Below are positions 27,004-35,575 of a DNA stretch of 64,000 bases, piece by piece (within the stretch, counting starts at the first letter, position 1; every line of letters starts with the position of its first letter). Location: contig NC_010397.1 of the NCBI RefSeq assembly GCF_000069185.1, positions 2,604,001 to 2,668,000 of the forward strand. Direction: 5' to 3'. Under the pieces are notes generated by a model that made no database searches, was not told the DNA's origin, and saw only the letters and a list, made by a program, of their open reading frames with translations. A program made the position numbers and the translations under genes. Source of the DNA: Mycobacteroides abscessus ATCC 19977. GTDB lineage: Bacteria > Actinomycetota > Actinomycetes > Mycobacteriales > Mycobacteriaceae.

Positions 27004-27690
27004 ATGAGGGGTGCAGTGAGGGGTTCAACAGGGACGCCTGGGCTCGAGGACGACGACAAATCGTGGGAAGTCGCCGCCGTTTTGGGTGGAGGATCGCATC
27101 CACATGTGGGCACATTCCAGTACTTCATCGACGGCCAGCGCTGGGTGTGGTCGGACACCATCGCGCGAATCCACGGCTATCAGCCAGGGCAAGTGCAGCC
27201 CACTACCGACTTGTTATTGAGCCATAAGCATCCCGACGACCGTGCCAAGGTTGCCGAAATCTTGCACCGCGTACAAGCTGGCGGGCCCTTCAGCAGCCGT
27301 CATCGCATCATCGACACTCACGGCGCCACCCACTGGGTTGTCGTGGTGGGCGACCAAATGATGGACGACAGCGGCGAGGTAGTAGGAACCGAGGGCTTTT
27401 ATATTGACGTCACCGACGGCCTGCAGTCCGACATTACGACGGAAACTTCCAGGATTCTCAAATCCCGTTCCATCATCGATCAAGCCAAGGGGGTATTGAT
27501 GGTGGCCTACGGGATCGACGATGCGCGGGCCTTCGAGGTTCTGAAGTTGAGCTCTCAGCTGGCTCAAGTCAAATTAGCCACTGTCGCAAGACAATTCCTC
27601 GATGCTATTCGGTCTCACGGGTTGCCGCCCGAGACGGTCCGGACCATCGATCGGCTGTTGGTTCAAACCCGTCAAAGCTATCAAAAATAG
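27004..27690 (+). CDS. PAS-ANTAR RNA-binding antitermination regulator
   Basis: This 228-residue protein has an N-terminal PAS domain (about residues 35-135, HKHPDDRAKV and the GxxHWVVVVG strand) and a C-terminal ANTAR domain (about 145-205, ILKSRSIIDQAKGVLMVAYGID). ANTAR domains bind paired hairpins in nascent RNA to prevent termination. A PAS sensor fused directly to ANTAR is common in mycobacteria. It starts with ATG at 27004; a GTG at 27016 is an alternative. Its RNA targets are unknown. Confidence 0.88.
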   Translation: MRGAVRGSTGTPGLEDDDKSWEVAAVLGGGSHPHVGTFQYFIDGQRWVWSDTIARIHGYQPGQVQPTTDLLLSHKHPDDRAKVAEILHRVQAGGPFSSRHRIIDTHGATHWVVVVGDQMMDDSGEVVGTEGFYIDVTDGLQSDITTETSRILKSRSIIDQAKGVLMVAYGIDDARAFEVLKLSSQLAQVKLATVARQFLDAIRSHGLPPETVRTIDRLLVQTRQSYQK

Positions 27691-27788
27691 GCCGCGATGG
27701 TGACTAGTGCGCGTGCCCGCACACAGGAGATTGGCAGGTGGGGAAACTAGCCTGATCCCTCAATCCGAGAATTGACGGGAAGCGCACG

Positions 27789-28754
27789 ATGACGTTCAGC
27801 TCGCCGACAGAGCCACTTGCCTGGGCGACAGCGTGGCGTGCATGGCATTTCGATATGGCAGCCACGGTATGCGCAGTCCTGCTCGTGGCCGGATACGCCT
27901 GGCCGCTGTCCCGTGCCCGCCGACACCGATCCGACACCAGCGCGGGCTGGGTGAGTTGTTTCGTCATCGGTATTGGATGCTGGGTCCTGGCGAGCATGAG
28001 CTTTGTCGGTGTCTATGCACACACGCTGTTTTGGATCCGGGCCTTGCAGGTTGTACTGCTGCTACTGGTCGCGCCATTCTTCCTCACACTTGGCCGGCCG
28101 ATGACGATCACGCGGAATGCACTGCCGCAGTGGGCGCTGGACGGGTTGAGCCGCGCGGTACCGTCAACGCTGGCGAGGACTATGACCCACCCGCTGACAA
28201 CATCCCTGGCGATGTTGGCCACGCCCTGGTTGCTATATCTGACGCCGTGGTACACAGCGTCACTCACCAATGGTGCGCTTGGCGCCGCGACGCGAATCAT
28301 GTTGGTGTTGATCGGGTTTTCCTATTTCTATGCGCGGCTACAAGTGGACCCGGTGCCCCGACGGTACCCGCAGCTGATATCGCTGTTGATCAGTGTCGCC
28401 GAGACCATCGGTGACGGGGTGCTCGGTTTGGTGCTTTGGCAAGGCCCGCTGGTGGCGTCTACCTACTACCTCGCGCTACACCGCTCCTGGGGACCGGATC
28501 TGCGGACCGATCAGACGATCGGCGCCGGCATTCTCTGGATTCTCGGCGACGTCCTTGGGCTGCCGTTCCTGGTGCTGCTCATGCGCGCATTGTCCGCGGA
28601 CGACAGGGCACACGCTGCACAGATTGATGCCGAACTCGACCGGGTGGGCCAATCCCCGTCCGCAACGGCCACCGCGCCCGCCCAGGATCTGGCCACATCC
28701 ACGCTATGGTGGGAGAACGACCCGCAGCTGCGTGACCGGTTCGGACGGCACTGA
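27789..28754 (+). CDS. CtaG-family cytochrome c oxidase assembly protein
   Basis: This 321-residue membrane protein has about seven helices and belongs to the Caa3_CtaG group (HFDMAATVCAVLLVAGYAW, VLLLLVAPFFLTLGRPM, LTPWYTASL). Members help copper insertion into the oxidase. The C-terminal 60 residues are cytosolic. ctaD lies 25 kb away in this window, so there is no operon link. It starts with ATG after GGAAGC. Confidence 0.82.
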   Translation: MTFSSPTEPLAWATAWRAWHFDMAATVCAVLLVAGYAWPLSRARRHRSDTSAGWVSCFVIGIGCWVLASMSFVGVYAHTLFWIRALQVVLLLLVAPFFLTLGRPMTITRNALPQWALDGLSRAVPSTLARTMTHPLTTSLAMLATPWLLYLTPWYTASLTNGALGAATRIMLVLIGFSYFYARLQVDPVPRRYPQLISLLISVAETIGDGVLGLVLWQGPLVASTYYLALHRSWGPDLRTDQTIGAGILWILGDVLGLPFLVLLMRALSADDRAHAAQIDAELDRVGQSPSATATAPAQDLATSTLWWENDPQLRDRFGRH

Positions 28755-28800
28755 GATTGTTGGGCTTCCTACCCCTTCCACTGGGACGTAACCCGGACTT

Positions 28801-28837
28801 CTGTACAGTACGTCTATTTTTCGGGCAGTATGTACAG
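28801..28837. promoter_or_regulatory. Paired CTGTACA / TGTACAG boxes at a start codon
   Basis: CTGTACA (28801-28807) and TGTACAG (28831-28837) are perfect inverted arms 23 bases apart. The second abuts the ATG at 28838. Binding here would block translation initiation or a leaderless transcript. No adjacent regulator is identified. Confidence 0.35.
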
Positions 28838-29368
28838 ATGGACGTCCCTCAGTGCGCTCTATCGTCACTCACTGAAACCCCGTCGGCATCGTCACAACGT
28901 CCGTCACGACCGCCCTCCCCTGCCGTGGATAGATCAACGCCCATCGGACGTGCCGTCGCGGGGTTTTACCTGGCCTTCGAGGCTGTCGACGACTCCGATC
29001 GGCTTCGTGAAGCCGCCAATTCGGTGGGCAGCCGACAAGCTCCTGAATCAGACTCTCGTGGCAAGTACCTGGCTCTGGCCAACGCGATCACCAATGTGGA
29101 AAAAATTCGGCGTCATGCGGCGCGCACGTTGCGTGATATCGCCGCCAGCGCTTCGAATACGGCCACTCGCCTCACAGATAGCAGGACAGGCCTGCCCTCC
29201 GATATCAACGACGCGATCAACGCAGCAGTACGCCACGAGAGCGTCGCGGTCTGCCAGCGTGCCGTGGGCATGATCAACGACCAGACCCGGCTGGTTCTGG
29301 ACCTCGACGAGGTCACCGCCACCATGTCGGTCGATGAGTGGTTGATGAGCCACCGTCTGGCCGATTGA
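28838..29368 (+). CDS. Hypothetical helical protein
   Basis: I do not recognise a family for this 176-residue protein. It has a Ser/Pro-rich N terminus and then a mostly helical, Ala-rich domain (EKIRRHAARTLRDIAASASN) without signal peptide or membrane segment. It ends with an acidic, Leu-rich tail (VLDLDEVTATMSVDEWL). I chose the ATG at 28838; the open frame extends about 80 bases upstream through the palindromic boxes. It is convergent with the DUF2127 gene, 16 bases away. Confidence 0.6.
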   Translation: MDVPQCALSSLTETPSASSQRPSRPPSPAVDRSTPIGRAVAGFYLAFEAVDDSDRLREAANSVGSRQAPESDSRGKYLALANAITNVEKIRRHAARTLRDIAASASNTATRLTDSRTGLPSDINDAINAAVRHESVAVCQRAVGMINDQTRLVLDLDEVTATMSVDEWLMSHRLAD

Positions 29369-29384
29369 TCGGTATCAGCTGTGG

Positions 29385-30158
29385 CTAGGCCGCTTCTAAA
29401 TTCTCGCCCAGCGCCGCCCGCTCGACGCTGAGGAGGCTCTCGGCGCGATGCTCCCGCTCGTACGCCTTGCCACCACCGTTGAGGCCGAACAGCCGCTTGC
29501 TCCACAGCAGCCAGACCACCGCCACAATGTTCACCAACAGCGCCAAAACTCGCAGTACGGTTACTTTTTCGATGAGCTCGTAGATTTCCAGCGGTAGAAA
29601 AATACTGGTGGCGATGACAGCGAAGTACTCACCCCAACGCTTCATCAACCAGAGTCCGATCGCTTCGATGAACTCGATCGAGGCATAAGCGGCAAGGCCC
29701 ACCGCTACCCATAACAACGTCGTGGACGACAGCGAAAAGGCCTGGCCGATATGGTGAATTATCTTGGAGTTGTCGGGGTTCCAGCCGATCTGATTGGCCA
29801 GCGGACGAATCAACGGAATGTCTTGCTCGAACACCCGCTGAAGATGTTCCCGCGACCCGCGGACCTTCACCACGACAACGGCCAGTAGGACGAACACCAG
29901 CCCCCGGACCACGCGCTCGACGGCGAGCACTCGCATCAAGGTCCGGTCGCGCAGCAGCCGCCCGCGCGGGACCTCGGGCGCGGTGTCGGCCGGGCCCCGG
30001 TAGCGGGGCGTTCCCACCACAAATGTTTCGCATCGCAAGCACCGCCACGCCTCGCCGACCGGAGTGCTAACCCGCAATCGTTCGCGTAGCGGCTGTTCGT
30101 CGGGATCGAATGTCGCGTGCCCGCGCAGGCCGCACGAGCGCAGAGCAAAGTTGATCAC
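29385..30158 (-). CDS. DUF2127 family membrane protein
   Basis: This 257-residue protein has a short N-terminal segment bearing a CLRCETF zinc-ribbon-like Cys pair, followed by four hydrophobic helices. The DUF2127 signature IEFIEAIGLWLMKRWGEYFAV lies in the third. The function of the family is unknown. It is transcribed divergently from the polysaccharide deacetylase gene. Confidence 0.78.
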   Translation of the reverse strand: MINFALRSCGLRGHATFDPDEQPLRERLRVSTPVGEAWRCLRCETFVVGTPRYRGPADTAPEVPRGRLLRDRTLMRVLAVERVVRGLVFVLLAVVVVKVRGSREHLQRVFEQDIPLIRPLANQIGWNPDNSKIIHHIGQAFSLSSTTLLWVAVGLAAYASIEFIEAIGLWLMKRWGEYFAVIATSIFLPLEIYELIEKVTVLRVLALLVNIVAVVWLLWSKRLFGLNGGGKAYEREHRAESLLSVERAALGENLEAA

Positions 30159-30228
30159 GGAAGAAACGGTAGCCCGGCAACGGGAGCGGCGCCGCGCGAT
30201 ATCCAGGTTCCGGGTCTACCCTGTCACC

Positions 30229-30993
30229 GTGTTCGACCGACGTCGGTTCTTGACGCTGCTGGCAGGCGCCGCCGCGGCGGGGGCTTCGTTCATCGAGTAT
30301 GTCTCGGCGGCCGCTGATCCCGGTACCGCCGCGGGATCGTCGAACAGCGGTCTGCCACGGGTTCCCCTGCCGGGAGGCGGCACCTTGACCGCGTTGCCAT
30401 CGCGCACCGACGGTCAGCGTCTCCTTGCCTTGACTCTCGATGACGGCACCGATGCGAACGTCATCGCGGCCTACACACAACTGGCCCGCGATACCGGAAT
30501 GCGCCTGACCTACTTTGTCAATGGCGTGAACGCGGGATGGACACAGAACGCTCCAATGCTGCGCCCGCTCGTCGACAGTGGGCAGATCCAGCTCGGCAAT
30601 CACACCTGGTCTCATCCCAATCTGACGACGCTTACCGCTGAGCAGATCGCCGATCAAATGGCCCGAAACACCAAATTCTTGGTCAATACCTACGGGGTCG
30701 ATCCGGCGCCGTACTTCCGGCCGCCGTACGGAAAGCACAATGCGGCAACGGATTCGGTTACCCGGGGACTGGGCTACGGCCCACCGGTCCTTTGGTATGG
30801 ATCACTATCGGACTCCGGCGTAGTTACCCCGGAGTACATCGTGGACATGGCCCGCAAGTACTTCAACCCACAGGCAATTGTCATCGGGCACCTCAACCAC
30901 CCGCCCGTGACGACGGTCTATCGCCAACTGCTCGACGTCATCGGCGAAAGACAATTGCGCACGGTCACGCTCAACGACGTGTATCAGCACTAG
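30229..30993 (+). CDS. Tat-exported polysaccharide deacetylase (NodB domain)
   Basis: This 254-residue protein has an N-terminal twin-arginine signal (DRRRFLTLLAGAAAAGASF) and then a NodB domain. Motif 1 is TLDDGTD (Asp71-Asp72), motif 2 is the metal-binding HTWSH (His125, His129) and motif 3 is FRPPYG. It should remove N-acetyl groups from cell-wall or surface glycans. The start is the GTG giving MFDRRRF; longer frames run antisense to DUF2127. Its end overlaps the convergent phyH gene by 4 bases. Confidence 0.9.
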   Translation: MFDRRRFLTLLAGAAAAGASFIEYVSAAADPGTAAGSSNSGLPRVPLPGGGTLTALPSRTDGQRLLALTLDDGTDANVIAAYTQLARDTGMRLTYFVNGVNAGWTQNAPMLRPLVDSGQIQLGNHTWSHPNLTTLTAEQIADQMARNTKFLVNTYGVDPAPYFRPPYGKHNAATDSVTRGLGYGPPVLWYGSLSDSGVVTPEYIVDMARKYFNPQAIVIGHLNHPPVTTVYRQLLDVIGERQLRTVTLNDVYQH

Positions 30994-31845
30994 ATCGGAT
31001 GTGGTCCCGGCTCCAGCAGTCGCTTGGGGTGCATACCGTCGACCTGCCCGATAAAGGGCGGATGGATGCTGTATCCGAGCATGCGCCGAATATCCTCCGA
31101 TACCGCGCGGACCGTATCGCGTGTCATCGACAGCGTGAATGCTTCCTGCGGACGAAGCCACGGCTCGCAGTACTGCGCGGTGAGCGCCAAGCGCGCCGAG
31201 TCCGACTGGTTCGCGCCGCCGCCATGCCATAGTGTGCCGAGAAAGAACACACAGGATCCCGCGGCCATCACCACAGGTGTTCGATCAGCCTCTTTCGGTG
31301 TCTTATCTCCCCAAAGGTGGCTGCCCGCAATGATATCGGTGGCTCCGTTGTCCGCGGTGAAATCGTCAATCGCCCAGATGGTGGCCGCACCGAGGGCGGC
31401 ACGGGGCCGAGGGATCGGATAGAAGCCGTCGTCGGTGTGCAGCATCTGCGCCTGTTCACCCGGCAGAATGTTGATGACCTGAAGCATGGACAGCAGGTAG
31501 TTCGGCAAGAAGAGGCGATCCAACAACGCAAGTACCCGGGGGGTGGTCCGCGATCCGGTCACAAGCGCGCGTCTTGTTCAGCACGCTGTACACCCGTTGC
31601 GTGGTATGTCCCTCAAACCGGTTGCGCCCGTGCAGATCCAGCAGCGGTACGACGGCCTCCCGGATCTCAATGAGATCGTCCGCGGTCAGCAGATCAGGCA
31701 AGATCACATAGCCGTCGCGCCGCAGCATGGCCAGGTCCGCATCCGCGACGGCCGGATCGACGCTGTCGCCGCTGCTAGGTGTCCATCGATAAGTTCCCGC
31801 CAGATCGCCCGCGAGGTTCACCAATGACGAGACTTCAGCGCTCAC
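30990..31845 (-). pseudogene. Phytanoyl-CoA dioxygenase (PhyH) family, one-base frameshift
   Basis: The two overlapping frames join into one protein of about 284 residues. The N-terminal part reads to VLNKTRACDRIADHP; the other frame resumes with RVLALLDRLFLPNYLLS. It then has the iron ligands His-x-Asp (QMLHTDDGFYP), the distal His (TLWHGGGANQ) and the 2-oxoglutarate-binding Arg. Frame is lost in a six-base run (GGGGGG at 31538-31543), where five would restore it. The start is a GTG after GGGAGGC. Such enzymes are Fe(II)/2-oxoglutarate oxygenases. It is either a real inactivation or a homopolymer sequencing error. Confidence 0.85.
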
Positions 31846-31855
31846 TACGCCTCCC

Positions 31856-31876
31856 AAACATAAGATAATTATGTTT
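31856..31876. promoter_or_regulatory. TetR operator between phyH and tetR
   Basis: AAACATAA (31856-31863) and TTATGTTT (31869-31876) are perfect 8-bp arms with a 5-base spacer. The site lies 11 bases from the phyH start on one side and 12 bases from the TetR ATG on the other, ideal for simultaneous repression of both. Confidence 0.7.
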
Positions 31877-31887
31877 TGTAGAATCAC

Positions 31888-32469
31888 ATGATGGCACGCT
31901 CGCCAATTGGACGTCAACAGCTTCTCGATGCTGCCCGCGAGGAACTTGTGTGCGGCGGTGGCGTGATCGACCTCAGCGGCTTGACCCGCCGTGCAGGCCT
32001 GAGCACCGGCGCGCTCTACCACCACTTCGGGTCCAAAGCCGGCTTGCTGGTAGTGATCTACGACGATTTCTACGACGGCTTGGTCCACGCGATCGCCGAC
32101 ACGCATCTGGACCTGGAGACCGAGTGGCGTGTTCACGAATTCGAGCGCACCCGCCGCTTCGTGGACTATCACATGACCGATCCGCTGGCGCCGATCCTGT
32201 TGAATCGCTCGGCACTTGACCCACAACTCGCCGAGCTGGAGGCAACGTACCTCCAGCGGATAAGTCACAATGCCGGCAAGAACATCCGCCGCGGACAGAA
32301 ATTGGGGCAGCTGCCCGTCGATATCGACCCGGATAGCGCCGGCGCCTTCATCATCGGCGGCATTCGCCACGGGATTGCTCAGCAGTTGCGGGTGGGGCCA
32401 CTCCCCGATCCGGGCATTGTCACCGCACGGCTGTGGCGCCTGATCTCCGCCGCCCTCGGAGTCGCCTGA
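31888..32469 (+). CDS. TetR-family regulator, divergent from phyH
   Basis: This 193-residue protein has a TetR DNA-binding domain (GRQQLLDAAREEL ... GLSTGALYHHFGSKAGLLV) and a helical C-terminal ligand domain. It starts with tandem ATG codons and has almost no leader, suggesting a leaderless transcript. The 21-bp palindrome immediately upstream is its likely operator. It probably controls itself and the PhyH oxygenase. Confidence 0.88.
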   Translation: MMARSPIGRQQLLDAAREELVCGGGVIDLSGLTRRAGLSTGALYHHFGSKAGLLVVIYDDFYDGLVHAIADTHLDLETEWRVHEFERTRRFVDYHMTDPLAPILLNRSALDPQLAELEATYLQRISHNAGKNIRRGQKLGQLPVDIDPDSAGAFIIGGIRHGIAQQLRVGPLPDPGIVTARLWRLISAALGVA

Positions 32470-32508
32470 GAACCCTCGCGCGGGAAATGGCGGTCAGTGG
32501 AAGAGCGC

Positions 32509-32961
32509 ATGAGCGATACTCCCTGCATGCGTTCGATAACTGTCGGCCGTGCGGCCATCCTGACCTTCGCGATCACCGGCTCCGGGTTCGCCATCTGTCC
32601 CATAGCGGCGGCAGCGCCATCGGGTGAGGTCGCTTTATGCTTCGACGGCGATGTCCGGGTCAGCGCCTGGCAAGCCAGTCAAGCCGACGCGCGTCGCGAT
32701 CTGATCCCCGGCACACTCAACATGAACGCCACCGATGGCCTCGCCGGCCCCAAGCAGGCATATTTTCACTGGCGCAACCTGACCACCGGCGCCGCCGGTG
32801 AGGCACACGGGGATGGCTCCGGCACGGCGGGCGCGTCGACATTCAACGTCGTCACCGGCCCCGGCCAGGTGGAGATCACCACGGAATATGGGGGACGTTC
32901 CGGCTTCTTCTGGAACGACGAGAACCTTGCCCAGTGCACCGGCACGGTGACCGTGATCTGA
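32509..32961 (+). CDS. Secreted hypothetical protein
   Basis: This 150-residue protein has a signal peptide (hydrophobic core AAILTFAITGSGFAI, cleavage near IAAAAP). The small mature domain holds two cysteines (ALCFDGD and LAQCTGT) that could form a disulfide linking its ends, with beta-strand-like sequence between. I do not recognise a family. The start is at 32509 after GGAAGAG; the ATG at 32527 would give a shorter signal and is also possible. It lies between the TetR and PPOX genes, with no clear operon. Confidence 0.65.
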   Translation: MSDTPCMRSITVGRAAILTFAITGSGFAICPIAAAAPSGEVALCFDGDVRVSAWQASQADARRDLIPGTLNMNATDGLAGPKQAYFHWRNLTTGAAGEAHGDGSGTAGASTFNVVTGPGQVEITTEYGGRSGFFWNDENLAQCTGTVTVI

Positions 32962-33018
32962 CCTCAAAGGTCTTGTGCCCGGCGGAATACCGTCGCGACG
33001 CAGGGGGTTGGCCGTAGC

Positions 33019-33450
33019 ATGGCCTCCGATCGGTTTGATCCGCATGCGCTCATCACCGAGAGCCGTCTCGGTATCTTGGCGACAATCAAGTCCAGTGGAC
33101 TACCACAGCTCTCCCCTGTCACCCCGTACTACGACCGGGACAACGGCATCATCTACGTCTCGATGACCGATGGGCGTGCCAAGACGGCGAACCTACGCCG
33201 CGACCCTCGCGCCGCGCTCGAATGCACCAGCTCGGACGGGCGGGCCTGGGCCACCGCCGAAGGACATGTCACGCTCACCGGGCCCGGAGCAGACCCTGAT
33301 GGTCCGGAGGTGCAGGCGCTTGTCGACTACTACCGCGGCGCAGCGGGAGAACATCCCGACTGGGACGAATATCGCTCGGTGATGGTGTCGGACCGCAGGG
33401 TACTCATGGCGCTGCGCGTCGAACGGGTTTACGGCCAGAAACTGGGCTGA
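33019..33450 (+). CDS. PPOX-class F420/FMN-dependent oxidoreductase
   Basis: This 143-residue split-barrel flavoprotein has the pattern LGILATIKSSGLPQLSPV then IYVSMTDGRAKTANLRRDPRAAL. That is typical of mycobacterial F420H2-dependent biliverdin-reductase-type or FDOR-B proteins (Rv1155-like). The cofactor and substrate are inferred only from family. It is convergent with the SnoaL-like gene, 3 bases away. Confidence 0.85.
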   Translation: MASDRFDPHALITESRLGILATIKSSGLPQLSPVTPYYDRDNGIIYVSMTDGRAKTANLRRDPRAALECTSSDGRAWATAEGHVTLTGPGADPDGPEVQALVDYYRGAAGEHPDWDEYRSVMVSDRRVLMALRVERVYGQKLG

Positions 33451-33453
33451 AGG

Positions 33454-33900
33454 TCAGACCTGACCGGTCGCGTCGTAGATCCAGCTCATGTCTGCGCTCA
33501 TGAGGTTCTCCATCCAGGACGGCGGCGCTGAATTGGTGAGCGCGCCCATGTCCCAATAGTCCTTCCAGAGCGTGATCTTGCCGTCGTCCACTCTCAACAC
33601 GGAGGCGAAATGCAGAAGAGCGGTTTCGCCGGTATCCCAGGTCCACGTCTCGGAATGCTCATACATCACGTCCTGACCATTGGAGATGATCAGACCATCG
33701 TGATGCGCGTAGTCCTTTAATGGCTCCAAACCCATTTTCAGACGTTTGACGATATTTTCCGGTCCGCGTGCTGCCGCGGCCGGCCCTACCGGCATATCCA
33801 GATAGATGCAGCCGTCGTCGAGAAACGTCTTGACCGCTTCCCAGTTGCGTTGCGCCAGCGCCAACCACAAACCGAGAGCCAACGATGCTTGCGCCGCCAT
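33454..33900 (-). CDS. SnoaL/NTF2-like protein
   Basis: This 148-residue protein has the cone-shaped NTF2-like fold pattern. The helices at residues 5-30 (LALAQRNWEAVKTFLDDGCIYLDMPVG) lead into strands with WTWDTGETALLHFASVLRVDDGKITLWKDYWD. This resembles limonene-epoxide hydrolase or polyketide cyclase relatives. Its promoter contains the 30-bp palindrome 33921-33950, which recurs near the TetR gene at 40 kb, so it likely belongs to that regulon. The substrate is unknown. Confidence 0.8.
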   Translation of the reverse strand: MAAQASLALGLWLALAQRNWEAVKTFLDDGCIYLDMPVGPAAAARGPENIVKRLKMGLEPLKDYAHHDGLIISNGQDVMYEHSETWTWDTGETALLHFASVLRVDDGKITLWKDYWDMGALTNSAPPSWMENLMSADMSWIYDATGQV

Positions 33901-33920
33901 CTACAACTTTCCTTCGCCCG

Positions 33921-33950
33921 GTGTACACAGATTCTTGAATCTGTGTACAC
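33921..33950. promoter_or_regulatory. 30-bp TetR-type operator, site A
   Basis: GTGTACACAGATTC-TT-GAATCTGTGTACAC is a perfect inverted repeat with 14-bp arms, 20 bases upstream of the SnoaL-like gene. The half-site ATCTGTGTACAC recurs exactly at 40503-40514 beside the TetR gene. Confidence 0.8.
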
Positions 33951-33983
33951 CCCTTGTCTGGCGCCGGCAACTAGGCTCACCAG

Positions 33984-34319
33984 GTGCTCGTCGCAAAGTC
34001 GATTCTTTTGTTCACCGCGGCCGCGGTCCTGGAAATCGGTGGTGCCTGGCTTGTCTGGCAGGGGGTGCGCGAGCACCGCGGCTGGGCATGGATGGGTCTG
34101 GGTGCTATCGCCCTGGGTGCCTATGGATTTGTCGCGACCTTGCAACCTGACGCCCATTTCGGCCGGATCCTGGCGGCTTACGGCGGGATATTTGTCGCCG
34201 GTTCGCTGCTGTGGGGAATCGCGCTCGACGGATTCCGCCCTGACCGGTGGGACGTCATCGGTGCGCTGGTGTGCCTGGCCGGGGTGGGAGTCATCATGTA
34301 CATGCCCCGCAGCGCATGA
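33984..34319 (+). CDS. UPF0060/YnfA-family membrane protein
   Basis: This 111-residue protein has four predicted membrane helices and the family pattern [21 protein letters not shown] then [22 protein letters not shown]. YnfA is a small-multidrug-resistance-like protein of debated role. It starts with GTG. Its stop overlaps the amino-acid permease start (ATGA), so the two are translationally coupled. Confidence 0.9.
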   Translation: MLVAKSILLFTAAAVLEIGGAWLVWQGVREHRGWAWMGLGAIALGAYGFVATLQPDAHFGRILAAYGGIFVAGSLLWGIALDGFRPDRWDVIGALVCLAGVGVIMYMPRSA

Positions 34320-35575
34320 GCAGCCAACAGCCCGGGGCGCTGCGGCGCGAATTGGGCACCTTCGACGCCGTCATGATCGGGTTAGGCTCGATGATCGGTG
34401 CCGGGATCTTCGCGGCCCTGGCACCCGCGGCCCGGTCTGCCGGTTCCGCCTTGCTCATCGGTCTGTGTGTCGCCGCAGTCATCGCCTACTGCAATGCCAC
34501 CTCGTCGGCCCGGCTAGCTGCGGTGTACCCCGCCTCAGGCGGCACATACGTATACGGGCGCGAACGTCTGGGCGACTTCTGGGGATACCTGGCCGGTTGG
34601 GGATTCGTGGTGGGCAAAACCGCGTCATGCGCGGCGATGGCGTTGACGATCGGCTTCTACGCATGGCCCGGACATGCGCATGCCGTCGCGGTGGCATCGG
34701 TGGTGGCGCTGACGGCGATTAACTATGTGGGAGTGCAGAAATCAGCGTGGCTGACGCGTGTCATCGTGGCGATTGTGTTGTCAGTACTGGCCGCGATTGT
34801 GGCTACCGCGGCGGGCTCCGGCAGCGTGGATATCGCGGCCCTCGACCTTACTGGCACGTCGTGGCGTGGAGTCCTGCAAGCTGCGGGCCTGTTGTTCTTC
34901 GCCTTCGCTGGGTATGCCCGCATCGCAACGCTGGGCGAAGAGGTCCGCGACCCGGCGCGCACTATCCCTCGTGCCATCCCGATCGCCCTGGGAATCGCAC
35001 TGGTGGTGTATGTCGTTGTGGCATTGGCGGTCTTGATAACACTGGGGCCTTCGCGGCTGGCGAGCTCAGCGGCTCCCCTGCTCGATGCCGTCACCGCGGC
35101 GGGCGCTGGATGGATGGAGCCGGTGGTGCGGATCGGTGCCGTCGTGGCCGCCACCGGCTCGCTACTGGCGCTCATCCTCGGGGTATCACGCACCACCTTT
35201 GCGATGGCTCGCGACCGCCACCTGCCGCACACACTTGCCACGGTGCATCCCAAGTACGGTGTGCCATACCGCGCTGAAATCCTTGTCGGCCTTGTTGTTT
35301 CGGTACTTGCGGCCACAGCCGACCTGCGGGGCGCGATTGGCTTCTCATCCTTTGCGGTGCTGGTCTACTACGCGGTGGCCAACGCGTCGGCCTGGACGCT
35401 GACCCCGTCCCAAGGACGGCCTGCGCGGATCATCCCGGCAGTCGGTCTGGTCGGGTGTGTGATCGTGTCCCTTGCGTTGCCCCTGTCCTCGGTGGCGGCC
35501 GGTACGGGGGTGCTGGCCGTTGGCGTCATTGTCTACGCGCTGCGCCGGGTCAGTGGCCCGGGTAGGCGTGAATAA
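34316..35575 (+). CDS. APC-superfamily amino acid permease
   Basis: This 419-residue protein has about twelve membrane helices and the APC first-helix motif [18 protein letters not shown]. It shares the helix 6-7 region with cationic amino-acid transporters ([28 protein letters not shown]). The substrate is probably an amino acid or amine. The start overlaps the YnfA-like gene by 4 bases. The 3' end overlaps the convergent CDF gene by 26 bases. Confidence 0.9.
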   Translation: MSSQQPGALRRELGTFDAVMIGLGSMIGAGIFAALAPAARSAGSALLIGLCVAAVIAYCNATSSARLAAVYPASGGTYVYGRERLGDFWGYLAGWGFVVGKTASCAAMALTIGFYAWPGHAHAVAVASVVALTAINYVGVQKSAWLTRVIVAIVLSVLAAIVATAAGSGSVDIAALDLTGTSWRGVLQAAGLLFFAFAGYARIATLGEEVRDPARTIPRAIPIALGIALVVYVVVALAVLITLGPSRLASSAAPLLDAVTAAGAGWMEPVVRIGAVVAATGSLLALILGVSRTTFAMARDRHLPHTLATVHPKYGVPYRAEILVGLVVSVLAATADLRGAIGFSSFAVLVYYAVANASAWTLTPSQGRPARIIPAVGLVGCVIVSLALPLSSVAAGTGVLAVGVIVYALRRVSGPGRRE

